DNA of 64,000 nt, from assembly GCF_958979055.1 (NCBI RefSeq), contig NC_084892.1:1244001-1308000 (forward strand), written 5' to 3'. Made by a program: the position numbers and the translations under genes. Origin of the DNA: Alnus glutinosa (taxonomy: Eukaryota > Streptophyta > Magnoliopsida > Fagales > Betulaceae). The first letter of the stretch is position 1. The number at the start of each line of letters is the position of its first letter. Shown here piece after piece: positions 44,837-54,993 of this stretch. A model generated the notes under the pieces. It saw nothing but the letters and a program-made list of their open reading frames with translations, did no database searches and had not been told where the DNA came from.

Positions 44837-46725
44837 GTTGTTGAATTGGTGGATGTTAGAGGACACCGAAGATCCAGCCGTAAATCAAGGAAGATGGTTG
44901 TGGTCTGACGTAGTAAGGGTTGATTTAAGTAGATGTCACAAATTGCAAAGAAAAATAAAGGGAGGTACGGATGTGTTGAAGGGTGAGATTCAAAGGGATT
45001 TTTGGTTATCGATCTGGATGAGAAGACGATTGTATCTTGTTTCTGTTGTGTTATTAGAAATTTAGGATGCTCTGGAGGTTGACGAAGACTGAGACCTCGG
45101 TACGTAAGTGGAAGGTAGCAAGAAACTGAAGGTTGCGGTCGTTGCGGAGTAATATTTTACCATATTTTTAAGCTTTTTTTTTTTTTTAAAAAAAAATTGA
45201 TAAATAAAATGTTTTTTCTTTTATAAAGTTGTTCATAAAACTTCCTTGAATGAAAATCCTATCTCAGCCTATTAGCACTTAGCCAATCACATTTATCCAA
45301 AAAAAAAAAAAAAAAATCAGAAACTTTTTTTGTTCAATTCAGTATTAAATGAAACTTTTATAAGGCTGTGGCCCGTGAGAGAGAAAGTAATGGCCCGTGA
45401 GAGAAGTCTGAAGTGTCGGCTTGCAAAATGCACGTGCAGTCCCCATCAAAGTGACAATCATCATCCCCTTCACGTGCGCCGCCGGCCCACTTCATGACCG
45501 TGTGGGCTCGACCTGTCACTTGCCACCGTCCAAAGTCGTCCTTCCCACCTATCACGCCCGATTTAGCTGATCATAATTCCATCAATATTCGTTCTTTCAT
45601 TTAAAATAGAGAAATGTTACCTTTTATACACCTCAATCTCACTGCCATCCACTGGTCTTACGTAGCCTCTTCTTCTTCTTCTTTTTTTTTTTTTTTTTTT
45701 TTTTTTTGTTGTGAATTCTATACGTGTTGGAATTGAAAATGACAAAAAAAACAAAATTTCCCGGGGAGGGGGAGAAAGAAAGAAAAGAGAATCTGAACTT
45801 TTTAAAATTTTATACAAAAATAAATCAAAATTCCCAAGTGAGCTGAAAGCTGATGTTTAGAGTAAACCGTACTCTCAAATGGATTTTTTTTTTTTTTTTT
45901 GCAATTTTATTTAAAAATATATGTTTAGGCGTTTAGCCTACAAAGTTGCGGGCCTAAATGCACTCTAAATTTGGTTTGTTAATATGGTAAAATCGGAGAC
46001 TATCAAAACGTCGAAACACATCAACCTTAGCTGGCTAAAAGTTTAAAACTGTCTTATTTGCTTTGTGATAAGCCAACAGAAAAGTTTGATGTAATTAATA
46101 CATCTGAAATCAAATTCTATGGAAGATTATGGGATAATGGGAGGTTCTTTAGTAAAACATAAGCAAAACTAACTGTTTATTCTTTACATTTACCTTTTAT
46201 TTTATTTTATTTTTTTATTTTTACATATCACATTACAACTATCCCACAATACTGACATGACAGTCTCAACCAATTTTAGATTAGTCATTCTTGAAAAGAA
46301 AAAAGAAAAAAAAACCAAAGGTTGATTAATTAGGACTGTCACATCGTAATTGTAAAATAAAAATATGATATATAAGTTACATTACTTATTTAAATATAGG
46401 TGCATCTATTGCACTAAGGTCTGAGGGAGTGCACTTTAAGTAGAAATTGAAGTTCACTGGCGACATAATATCGTCTTAATACAAGGCTCATACATAATTC
46501 TATGACATTTTAATCCTGCTTATAAGTTGGCTTTTCCATAACTCGAACTTCTTTCACGTGGTACCTAATTTGATTTCAATTATTAAGAACCTAATCATTG
46601 ACCAAAAGCCCTATAACTGCTGGACAGTACTGATTTGATTAAACCCTTATTCCTTAGAATTGTAAAAGATTCGATCTCCCTGCAGCCAAATCTTTTCAGC
46701 TGCAAGAGGCTTCATTCCATTTTGC
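44837..46725 (-). repeat. NLR3 leader and duplicated spacer, copy 3
   Basis: The leader (44837-45150) and spacer match 19450-20870 closely. An extra piece at 45440-45690 (GC-rich, around 'cgtgcgccgccggccc', then a poly-T tract) is not in copy 2. Landmarks 'gaaagctgatgtttagagt' and 'ggtgcatctattgcacta' are shared with both other copies. No coding capacity is visible. Confidence 0.8.
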
Positions 46726-46995
46726 AGAGAAGACTTGTTTTCCTGTCAAACAGGATAGAAGCAAATAGAGCAAACCTGCAGAGAAGAAGCTGAAAAACCA
46801 AGCATTGTACGTTGTAGATGAAACCAAAACCGTCCGGAATTGAAGATAAAATTCCAACATTTTGCAATGCTTAATTAAGAAGATCTCCTCTTCTGAAGGT
46901 GAACTTTGAGGGGCTGAGATTGAGGAGGGCATTTGCTGGCGCAACTACATTGGCAGCAATATTGGTTGTAATGGTCGCGAGGGTTAAAGCATGAA
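46725..46995 (-). pseudogene. NCS1 nucleobase transporter remnant 3 (uninterrupted)
   Basis: On the minus strand the core [20 protein letters not shown] is followed by [11 protein letters not shown] and, after a frame change near 46880, by a C-terminal membrane segment (NAWFFSFFSAGLLYLLLSCL). In intact plant NCS1 transporters about 80-90 residues separate these two parts, so an internal deletion is inferred. It contains the unoccupied version of both the Tat (GAAGA at 46841) and hAT (near 46865) insertion sites. Confidence 0.75.
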
Positions 46996-47990
46996 TGTTG
47001 GGTTGAGTATAGTTTTAATAGGTGTCAAAATTGGTGGTGAGTCAGAATTTTGGTTCACATGTATTAATTAAGATTATAAAATAAAGTTTATATAAACAAT
47101 TTTATTACTTAGAAGTAAATTTAAAAATAAATTCTGACTAACGTTTAAATTCTCGTAAATTTTTTTTTTCTTTACCGAAAAAAAAGGGATGGGCATTTTA
47201 AAAATTTTGACACAACTCTATTAGAATTTAATAAAAATTGAAATTGAAAAATAGATACACTAAATTGAAACTTTTAAAAATTTATAGATATGATTAGATG
47301 TTCAAGGCTGCAATCGAATTTCGCAAAATCTTCACACTTGTTTGTAAAACTTTTGATTTTGATATCTGATGCGGTCAAACAACTGAAGAAGGTTGCATCG
47401 AATTCTTCAAAACTGGTAAAATGGCGTCTGATTTTTTTGTGAAGAATTGCCCCATTTAGGTTTGGCTTTGTGCCAGTCTTTTCCTTAATTTCTTTCTAAC
47501 AGAGGCAGGCTAAGTAGCAAAGCAGTTTACTTTTGACAATTTAGCGTACCTTTTATACTCACTAGATTTAAAAAAGAATAAAAGACAGCCAACTACATAT
47601 TGTTCTCCCAATATGGGTTTTTGTGTATATCTTGCACGCAGAGTTAGTTGGAAGCCCTTGGCCTTTTATCAGTAACTAAAATGTATGGAAGTCTTTGTTA
47701 TTTTAGAAAAATTTTACTTATAACCCTTAATCTTTTATCACTTTTACAAAAAATACCAAAATTTTAAAAAGTATAAATTTAAGGTATCTATCTTCTTCTT
47801 TTTCATTTTTTTTTTCCAATTTTAACCCACCGTTAAAATTTTCATTAAATTCTATCAAAATTTCTAAAATACCCATATGTTTATTTTTTTAAAATAAAAA
47901 TAAAGATTAGAAATTTTTTCAAAGATTCAGGAATAGGTATTTTTACAAATTTTGTTAACTTCTAAGCAACACTAGTTAAATCCTAGCGGG

Positions 47991-48021
<31 letters not shown>

Positions 48022-49291
48022 ATGGATGAGTATTTTGAAAATTTTGACAAGATTTAATGAAAATTTCTAACTGAAGGTTAATTTTTTTTTTCTTTAAAAA
48101 AATAAAAATAAAAATTGAAAAATGGATACCGTAAACTGACACTTTGTAGAGTATTAATACATTTTTACAAAAGTGATGAAAGATCAAATGTTATAAGTTA
48201 AGTTTTATATATATATATATATATATAAATTCCTTTTCTTTTTCATCGCAATGAAATATTTAAAGCCCATCCAAATAAAAGACTCTCTTACCGAGAAGAA
48301 ATATTTATTTGTTTACATCTCTTACTACAAATTATAGCGATCGAAATGGTTATAACATAATCAAGGATCAAATGTTGGTTCCGTCGTCTGATTTTGCTTT
48401 TGTCGTCGACCATTGTCCATGGAAGAAGAGCCAACATGAGAGAGAGAGAGAGAGAGAGAGAGTGACGGTCTGGGGTGGGGAAATCTCCCGCTCCTTTTGG
48501 TAAAATAATTTTTTTTTTTAAAAAAAAAATTAAAACAAGTTGTCACGTAAGACTTTGTGTACAAAATGTGTGCAAAAAAATATTTCCCTATAGATAACAA
48601 CTTCCTACTTCCTTATTTTGGACGCAGAGTTAGTTGGAAGCCCTTGGCATAATCAAAATGTATGGAAGTCTTTTATTTGGGCATTTTTTTTCTTTTATGT
48701 AAATAAACATAAATTCATCATTTTCTTTTTCATTATGCTATTGTATTCATTATATGAATATACATGAATACATCATATTGGAAGTCAACCTGTCATTGGT
48801 TTGGATAATCGCATGATTCCTGGTTTGGATAATCGCATGATTCCTCCTCGATCTATAGGATGTATAAAAGCAGTACAATACTCTATCTACTTACAAACTC
48901 AAGCAAACAATCTACGTTGGAGAAATGCTAGAGTTTTTCAATTTTTTTTTTTTTTTTTTTTTAAAAAAAATATTTGGTCTCGAAACAATGTATCACAATT
49001 CTCATGAGATGATGACACATTTTTTATATGGGATCATGACACATCATTTAGAGATCAAATTTTAGAAAAAAAAAAAATAGAAAGTTTAGAAAGTGTAACA
49101 TTTCTCCATTTTTCTACATTGAGCATCACTGCCTCCTCTTTCTAAAAAGTTTAAAAATATAAAGTTTTGTACTCACCATGTGACAAAATGAGTTGTCTCT
49201 CAATATGACTCGAGAAGTAATATCATGTCATTTCCGTTATAGTTCTATTTGGCTTGACAGTGAAAAGGGCCCTTCTAGGTCTTGCTCTTAC

Positions 49292-49322
<31 letters not shown>

Positions 49323-49572
49323 ATTTTTTATTAATTATTTATTCTTTTATGAATGAGAAAGCGTACAACCTATACTACCTTGAGAATTTTATTCTCAATG
49401 AAATTAAGAAACAATTAACTCCCAACCCAACTATTGATTTCGCTATATTAGAAAAAAAAAATTAACAAAAAAAAAAAAAAAAGGTCCTATTCATTAATTG
49501 AGTTGTTTTTTGGTGAGATCAAGACCAAGAAAGTTCTAAGAGTTTATGACAATTCAATAATTTTAAGAGCAA

Positions 49573-49611
<39 letters not shown>

Positions 49612-50014
49612 CCTGGGCAATAGTTTAAGGGCAATAGTTTATTGTTCATTCCGATACAATAAATGAAGCAAATTGCCATTAAATAAAAAATTAAAAAAAA
49701 AAAAAAAGGAGAAGGGGGAGGAGCAAATTGCTGATTACTATTCAATAGTTATAAAGAGCAAATTGAATTCATTCAGAACTTTGTGATCAAGCCTAGCTAG
49801 TTTGTAAGGAGGTTAGACGTACTATTCCATTTATCTCCAGTTTCTTCGTCATTCTTCTTTTATTATTTCATTCTGCATGTCATCTCTTTTCTTAATTCCA
49901 ATTACACCAGAAACGCCGAAAAATCAAAACCAAACTCTATACAAAAATACAATCAAAATTTCCATGCATAGAGGGTTCAATTTATCTCTTTTCTCACACA
50001 ACTAATAATAATAA
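46996..50014. other. Intergenic DNA with truncated NLR-unit copies
   Basis: No gene is visible. Positions 48300-48400 match the NLR 3' flank ('ttatttgtttacatctctta', 'ataatcaaggatcaaatg') but no NLR follows. Positions 48605-49140 repeat 590-900, with a 24-bp tandem doubling at 48797-48845 around 'tggtttggataatcgcatga'. Positions 49530-49680 match the distal NLR1 leader (10700-10860), and 49790-49890 match 12530-12620. A GA microsatellite (about 48439-48462) and long A or T runs (49291-49320, 49573-49610) are present. Confidence 0.55.
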
Positions 50015-50324
50015 GGATAAATATAAAATAAATCTATGAATCCGCAGGCATATTTTGAAAAAACCCCAACTTTTTTTTTTTTTTTTTCAACATTGGATCC
50101 TTTAATTTTTTGTGAATTTGAAACCAGTCTCTCCGTGAGTTTTCCGTCCATTTTCGCAAACTCCATTAGTGCCATGTCAGCAATTTTGCTACATTATCTT
50201 AAAATATTTTTTTTTTAATCATTTTATTTAAAAAGAAAAAATTTTAAAAAAGAAAAGAAAGGGTTTGGGGTGGCTCACGACCAACCCCTAGGGCCGGGGG
50301 TGGCCGTGCAGACCCACCTCTCTT

Positions 50325-50705
50325 CTCTAATCTCGTCAAAGCATGCATACCCCAAAAGGCTGTATCAGTAGGAAGACAGCTCCATTCTATGATAATCACA
50401 TCTGGGTGTTCCTCAGCTAAGTTTGTTTCCAATCACCTCCTTAACATGTACTCCAAAATCGGAGAATTACGAACGGCTGTGAAACTGTTCGATAATATGT
50501 CTAAAAGAAATATAATGTCTTGTAACAATTTGATCAATGGGTGTGTGCAAAGTGGTGATTTGGAGAATGCCCAGAAGGTGTTTGATGAAATGTCACGGGG
50601 CTGACCCAATTCGAGTTTAATGAACAAGGTTTGAATTTGTTTTCAGAACTGCATCAGTTGGGTTTTTTGCCTGATGAGTTCAATGAACAAGGTTTGCATT
50701 TGTTT
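50325..50705 (+). pseudogene. Captured PPR gene fragment
   Basis: The open part (50389-50604) encodes about two pentatricopeptide repeats: FVSNHLLNMYSKIGELRTA, then NIMSCNNLINGCVQSGDL and AQKVFDEM. After a stop the text continues with FNEQGLNLFSEL and LGFLPDEFNEQ, the latter partly duplicated. PPR proteins are organellar RNA-binding factors. This piece has too few repeats and no targeting peptide, so it is a transduplicated fragment. Confidence 0.8.
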
Positions 50706-50714
50706 TCAGAACTG

Positions 50715-51085
50715 CATGGTCTGGTATTGCTTGTGACCCTTTATCAAATGTCATTTCCTCATCTCTGGTTGATAAGCAGCTCAAAGGTGTAATTACACCA
50801 TTTCTTGGAAACCTTTCAAGCCTCCAGGCTCTTGATTTAACTTTGAACTCGTTCACCGTCAGCATTCCAACTCAGCTGGGACTTTGCTCTCAGCTCTCTG
50901 AGCTGACTCTCTTTGTATGAGAATTCGCTAGTTGGGAGAATACCCTCTGAACTAGGTCGCTGTAACAAGCTTGTAGATCTTGAACTAAACAGCAATCAGT
51001 TCAATGGAAACATTCCCACTGAGCTTGGAAACTTAGTTCACCTAGAAAAGTTGCAGTTGTACAAGAAGAGGTTAAATTCTACAAT
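50715..51085 (+). pseudogene. Captured FLS2-like LRR receptor-kinase ectodomain fragment
   Basis: The fragment begins with the cap-like SGIACDP, then VDKQLKGVITPFLGNLSSLQ, ALDLTLNSFTVSIPTQLGLC and, after a frame change, NSLVGRIPSELGRCNKLVDL and NSTI. This is the N-terminal LRR order of the flagellin receptor FLS2. One extra T in the run at 50911-50914 shifts the frame at LTLF/YENSL; otherwise the alignment is continuous. The kinase and most LRRs are absent. It has no receptor function as it stands. Confidence 0.8.
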
Positions 51086-51129
51086 TTTTAACCTCTCAAC
51101 GATCTCTTTCTTTTGGACTACCCGGACCC

Positions 51130-51430
51130 TCTTCTTCCATCGTCACCGTTTGAACTAGGCAACGAGATTAACGACTTGGCTTCTTCGGAGCTACATTTCC
51201 CATGTTCAAGAAAAGATTTCCACGACAGGAATTCTTTTCTGCAATTCTCACAAACCCGTAGCTCTTCAGACGATTCGGGTTTTGCAAACCCCAATGTGCT
51301 GGACGAAGACACCCCATCACACCAGCCTGTACCAGCTGCAATCGCCATAGCCAGAGGCACCTCTGACGTCTTCTCCGGTGGATCATCACTCGGATGTTTC
51401 ATATGGGTTTTTGTTGTTGAAATACAATTT
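51130..51430 (-). pseudogene. Captured zinc-finger gene fragment (C2HC)
   Basis: The minus-strand frame has a single finger CENCRKEFLSWKSFLEHGKC (C-x2-C-x12-H-x3-C) downstream of an Ala/Ser-rich stretch. The wider frame reaches 51648 but its start lies in unrelated sequence. It resembles N-terminal fingers of plant ZAT-like proteins. The strand is opposite to the neighbouring captured fragments, as expected from independent captures. Confidence 0.6.
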
Positions 51431-51544
51431 TGATTGACAATGTTGTAAAAAGGAAATTGTTTGAATTGAAAATAAATTCTCCAATCTGGTAGGAGACACG
51501 GCATACAAGTTGTTTGTAAAAATTTCTCAATGATCTCTTTCGAT

Positions 51545-51710
51545 TGTCCCGAACAAAATGGAGATTGCCGAACACTCCTCCTTTCAGTTCTTACCTTTGT
51601 TTCGATCATGGATTCCGAAGCCGCACAAGCCTGGTAAGATGCGACCAATTACCCAACCTCATAGGGAAGATCGCATTGTTATGGATGCTATCACTCCCGG
51701 CGGCCAACCC
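51545..51710 (+). pseudogene. Captured maturase/group II intron RT-like fragment
   Basis: The residues IPKPHKPGKMRPITQPHRED followed by RIVMDAI match the RT-0/RT-1 region of plant organellar-type intron maturases (nMAT or mitochondrial intron RT). No catalytic YADD or domain X follows. It is a fragment of roughly 45 codons. Confidence 0.6.
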
Positions 51711-51766
51711 CAAACCCACCAAATCCATTCTTTTTTCTTTCTTAAAAAAAATTATTTTTAAATAAA

Positions 51767-53434
51767 GGAAAAAATGCACCATTAAGAGCATCACTATCAA
51801 GCTCTTCAAATTTTCTCTAAATTTTAGCTTAAAAAATTACTTTTTTGATTTTATTTATCACTTTTAAAAAGATTCCTACATTAAAGTTCAAACTCTCTAA
51901 AAATTTCTCAATTTTAACTAATTATTATTTTTTATTGATTTTGAGACCAACCATATTAATAACCCCTCACTCTTAATCTCATTCCCAATCCACTCCCTCA
52001 CGAACAAGCCCATCTTTCTCAGAAACCAAACAGAAAAACAAGAATCAACAAACAGAAACCAAAATTAAACATAGAATCAACATAAAAACATCTTTCATAT
52101 CGCACCCATTTCCGATCAAAATAAAAAAGCTTCATTCTCTCAGTCAGCCCATTTCCGATCAAACCCATCTTTCCCGGTCAGACCCATGAATTAACAAAGA
52201 AGAAATAACACAGACCTTCCACTACTCCTTCTGAGAACATAAAGAGCAGTTGCACTCAAACAACAATTGAGTCCACCCCACGGAATCACCATCTTCAACC
52301 AGCACCACCACAAACCAACAAACCCTAATTTCAAGCACTTTCTGTAAAACTTTTCATTGCAAGTAAGAAGGATTGAGAAAATCCAATCTGGAAGAAGCTC
52401 AATAACAAAGAAAATGGTGGAGAGAGAGAGAGAGAGACAGACAGACAGAGACAGAGAGGTCTACAGGAAGCGAAGGTTCGAGAATAGAAGAAATAAAACT
52501 CGTTGTTCCACTCCAAGGCCTCCACTGTCATCACCAGCGGGTCACAAAAAAGGAAAAGGAAAAAGAAAAGGAAAGGGAAAGTGGGCGCCAAGGAATAGAG
52601 GGAAGAAGCGGGAGAATAAAAGAAAATGATAAAAAAAAAAATAAAAAAAATGGCCTAAGAAATTTTGGGGTCAAATTTGGAGAGATTTTTTGTCATAACT
52701 TATTTTAGAGAAACATCGGAGAGTTTGCTGCATGATGGATTTCTGGGTTTTTCTTTAAAATTTGTTGAAACTTATAAGTTGGAGAGTTCAATATTGATGC
52801 TCTAATCCTTGTGGTTGACCTAAATTATAAATTACTCCATGTGATATAAATATGAATTCAGAGATCTTTGTAGTTAACTTAATTTACAAATCGATCTCTG
52901 AAATCAAATTTCATTAAAAAATTTGACAAATTCCGTTAAATGCCACGTAAGCAACAATAAGATGGTGATGTGTCCATCTTAATAAGAAAATATAAATATA
53001 TTAAAAAAATAAATAAATAAACTTATTATTATTATTATTTTTAAAACAAAAATAAAGCAAATGGGTGCCCTAGCCACTCTCGGCCAATGGGGGTGGCTGC
53101 CCCTCCCCTCTAAAAAAAAAAATCGGCAGCCACCACTTTGTTTTTTTTTTTTTAAAAAAAAAAAAAATTAATTTAATTTTTTTTAAAAAAATAAGTTTTA
53201 TTTATTTATTTTTTAATTTTTTTTTATTAAGATGGACATGTGTTACCATCTTATTGGCTGACGAGGTGCTTACGTGGTGTTTAACTAGAATTTGTCAAAA
53301 TTTTTAACGAAATTTGATTCCAATGATCGATTTGTAAATTAAGCCAATCATAAGGATCTCTGAATTCATGTTGATATCACATGAAGTAATTTGTAATTTA
53401 GGCCAATCACAAGGACCAAATATGCATTTTTTCC
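51767..53434. mobile_element. Inner long-TIR (MULE-like) element nested in the Pack-MULE
   Basis: Arms starting GGAAAAAATGCA at 51767 and mirrored at 53423-53434 continue, after removal of the Harbinger insert, into about 200 bp of inverted repeat (TCCTTGTGGTTGACC at 52806 against its relative at 53400). The core has a GC-rich 'gccaatgggggtggctgcc' module (about 53090). Flanks 'ttaaataaa' and 'ttaaactaa' could be a degraded 9-bp target. No coding capacity is visible. Confidence 0.65.
51786..52802. mobile_element. PIF/Harbinger-type element, 1017 bp, third nesting level
   Basis: The ends GAGCATCACTATCAAGCTC and, inverted, GAGCATCAATATTGAACTC are flanked by a 3-bp target TAA (51783-51785 and 52803-52805). 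GAGCATC ends with TAA or TTA targets are typical of plant PIF/Harbinger MITEs. A GA/CAGA-rich open stretch at 52357-52629 is low complexity and not a credible transposase. Confidence 0.8.
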
Positions 53435-53647
53435 TTAAACTAAATTATTAAAAAAATAATATTTTAAGATGATATGGCGAGATTGCTAACGTGACACTAA
53501 CGAAAGTTGCGAAAATGGACGGAAAACTTGGAGGGATTGATTTCAAATTTGTGAAAAACAAGGACCCAATGTAGAAAAAAAAAAATGAAGGGATTTTCAA
53601 AATATACGCTGACTCAAAGATTTATTTTATATTTACCCTAATAATAA

Positions 53648-54336
53648 AAAATAGACAAGCACTTTTATTGGCATAATGGGACCCTTTTTTTTTAGGGTCT
53701 ATTCAAATGGGGGAAGGGGTATCATGAGACCCTTTGGTTCATGCATGGTCCCATGGTCTTAAAATGTATAACGACATGAACACAAGGATTGCTGCAATAA
53801 GCTTTTTAGCAACCCCACTACCTTTAGCTTTGCATCTTAATGAATGCCACAACACTTTATACAACAAGTAGTCAAAAACAATACATTCATAATCATCGGA
53901 TTCCAAAGCCCTCATTCTCGTAATCTAATTTTAAATATCTTCTAACTGTATGGAATGTTCCTCTCCCTACTCGATCATTCAAGCACCATGTGCTTGAAGG
54001 CTTGTAATACTCTGGCCGTGTGATTTGTGATCATGTAATCAAACGGTTGTCAGGTTTCAGCCTGAGAGAGGGAGCGAAGACAATACATGAGGGCATGCAC
54101 AAAAGCAGATGTATTAGAAGGCAGAACAGGAGAAAATGTTCCGTCCAAACTCCATTGCTTTTGTCTTTAATTAGGTTACTTTAAGAAACTTGAACTGTTT
54201 TATCTTCTATATTTGTACGTTGGAAGTAAAATCAAGAGAAGATAAGAAGCAACCAAACAGATTGGGGAGGTGGTGTCTGTTCTTGTAGACACTGACCAAA
54301 AACTAAGCCTCTGCAATTACACACTAGAGCCTCAAA
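53648..54336 (+). promoter_or_regulatory. Upstream region of the OFP-like gene
   Basis: The DNA between the Pack-MULE and the gene start is less A/T-rich than elsewhere. It carries a pyrimidine/purine-mixed leader ending 'agcctcaaaatgctg'. No TATA box could be fixed with confidence. The Pack-MULE terminus lies about 700 bp upstream of the start codon. Confidence 0.35.
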
Positions 54337-54993
54337 ATGCTGCTTAGAGAAACCATTCAAAAAGCCAACTTATGCTTTTACAAAACCCTTCAAAACCTCA
54401 GGTCTTTCTTCTATGGGAAGCACCAAAAGCTTTCCAAACTCCCTTCCTTCAATCCCTTCTCTTGCGGCGGTCGTGGCAGCCGGAAAGATTATCAAAGAGA
54501 TCAATTCTACATCAAGTTTTGTGATGAATGGGAGGCCAGTCTAAATAAGGCGAAAGAGAGTTACAATAGCAGTCTAATGGCCTCAGAAGAGCAGAGGAAG
54601 GAAGAAGTTGCATGTAGTGGAAGCTTCGTAAAGTCTGCAAAGCAAAGTCCTGCGAATGGCAAACAAGAAGGGGTGGTAGAAGAAAAGAAGAACAGAGAAA
54701 GTCCCCAAATAGGAAAAGAAGAGTCGTGCAGGCTGTGCAGCTCAAAGAACACGAATGGAGATGGAGGCCTAGGGGGCCATGTGTTATCAGAAAAGATGAA
54801 GGATTTGGAGATGATGGACACAGATGATTTGGAACAAGTGTTGGACGTAGAAGAGGCTCTGCACTACTATTCTCGCCTTACAAGCCCACTTTATGTCGAC
54901 ATTGTCGACAAGTTTTTCATGGACATGCACACAGATTTCTCTATCCCACAAGTCTCCACCAGCATCAACAATTCCAAAAGGAGATTTGGCTAG
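54337..54993 (+). CDS. Small plant protein with an OFP-like C-terminus
   Basis: This is a single-exon frame of 218 codons starting MLLRETIQKANLCFYKTLQN. The N-terminal 45 residues are basic and hydrophobic. A charged, low-complexity middle (about 75-150) has Glu/Lys and Ser. The C-terminus has VLDVEEALHYYSRLTSPLYV, then DIVDKFFMDMHTDF, which recalls the C-terminal region of OVATE family proteins of the OFP17 kind. That relation is from memory and tentative. Codon use is smooth with no internal stops, and 'aataaat' elements lie about 170 bp past the stop. OFPs are transcriptional repressors, but no DNA-binding motif is visible here. Confidence 0.7.
   Translation: MLLRETIQKANLCFYKTLQNLRSFFYGKHQKLSKLPSFNPFSCGGRGSRKDYQRDQFYIKFCDEWEASLNKAKESYNSSLMASEEQRKEEVACSGSFVKSAKQSPANGKQEGVVEEKKNRESPQIGKEESCRLCSSKNTNGDGGLGGHVLSEKMKDLEMMDTDDLEQVLDVEEALHYYSRLTSPLYVDIVDKFFMDMHTDFSIPQVSTSINNSKRRFG

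Larger units (their letters stand above)
50015..53638. mobile_element. Pack-MULE: Mutator-like element with captured gene fragments
   Basis: The left terminus GGATAAATATAAAATAAATC (50015) and the inverse of the right terminus GGGTAAATATAAAATAAATC (53638) extend into inverted repeats of about 200 bp (50015-50215 against 53438-53638). A perfect 9-bp duplication TAATAATAA flanks it (50006-50014 and 53639-53647). Nine-bp targets and long TIRs are Mutator hallmarks, although this target is low complexity. The interior has no transposase. It carries fragments of a PPR gene, an FLS2-like receptor, a zinc-finger gene (reverse strand) and a maturase-like gene, then a second nested inverted-repeat element. 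A GC-rich module (50262-50330) resembles that of the element at 60674. Confidence 0.85.

Noticed and set aside
52357..52629. Arg/Glu-rich frame resembling a nuclear protein
   Set aside because: It arises from GA and CAGA simple repeats inside a Harbinger-type MITE.
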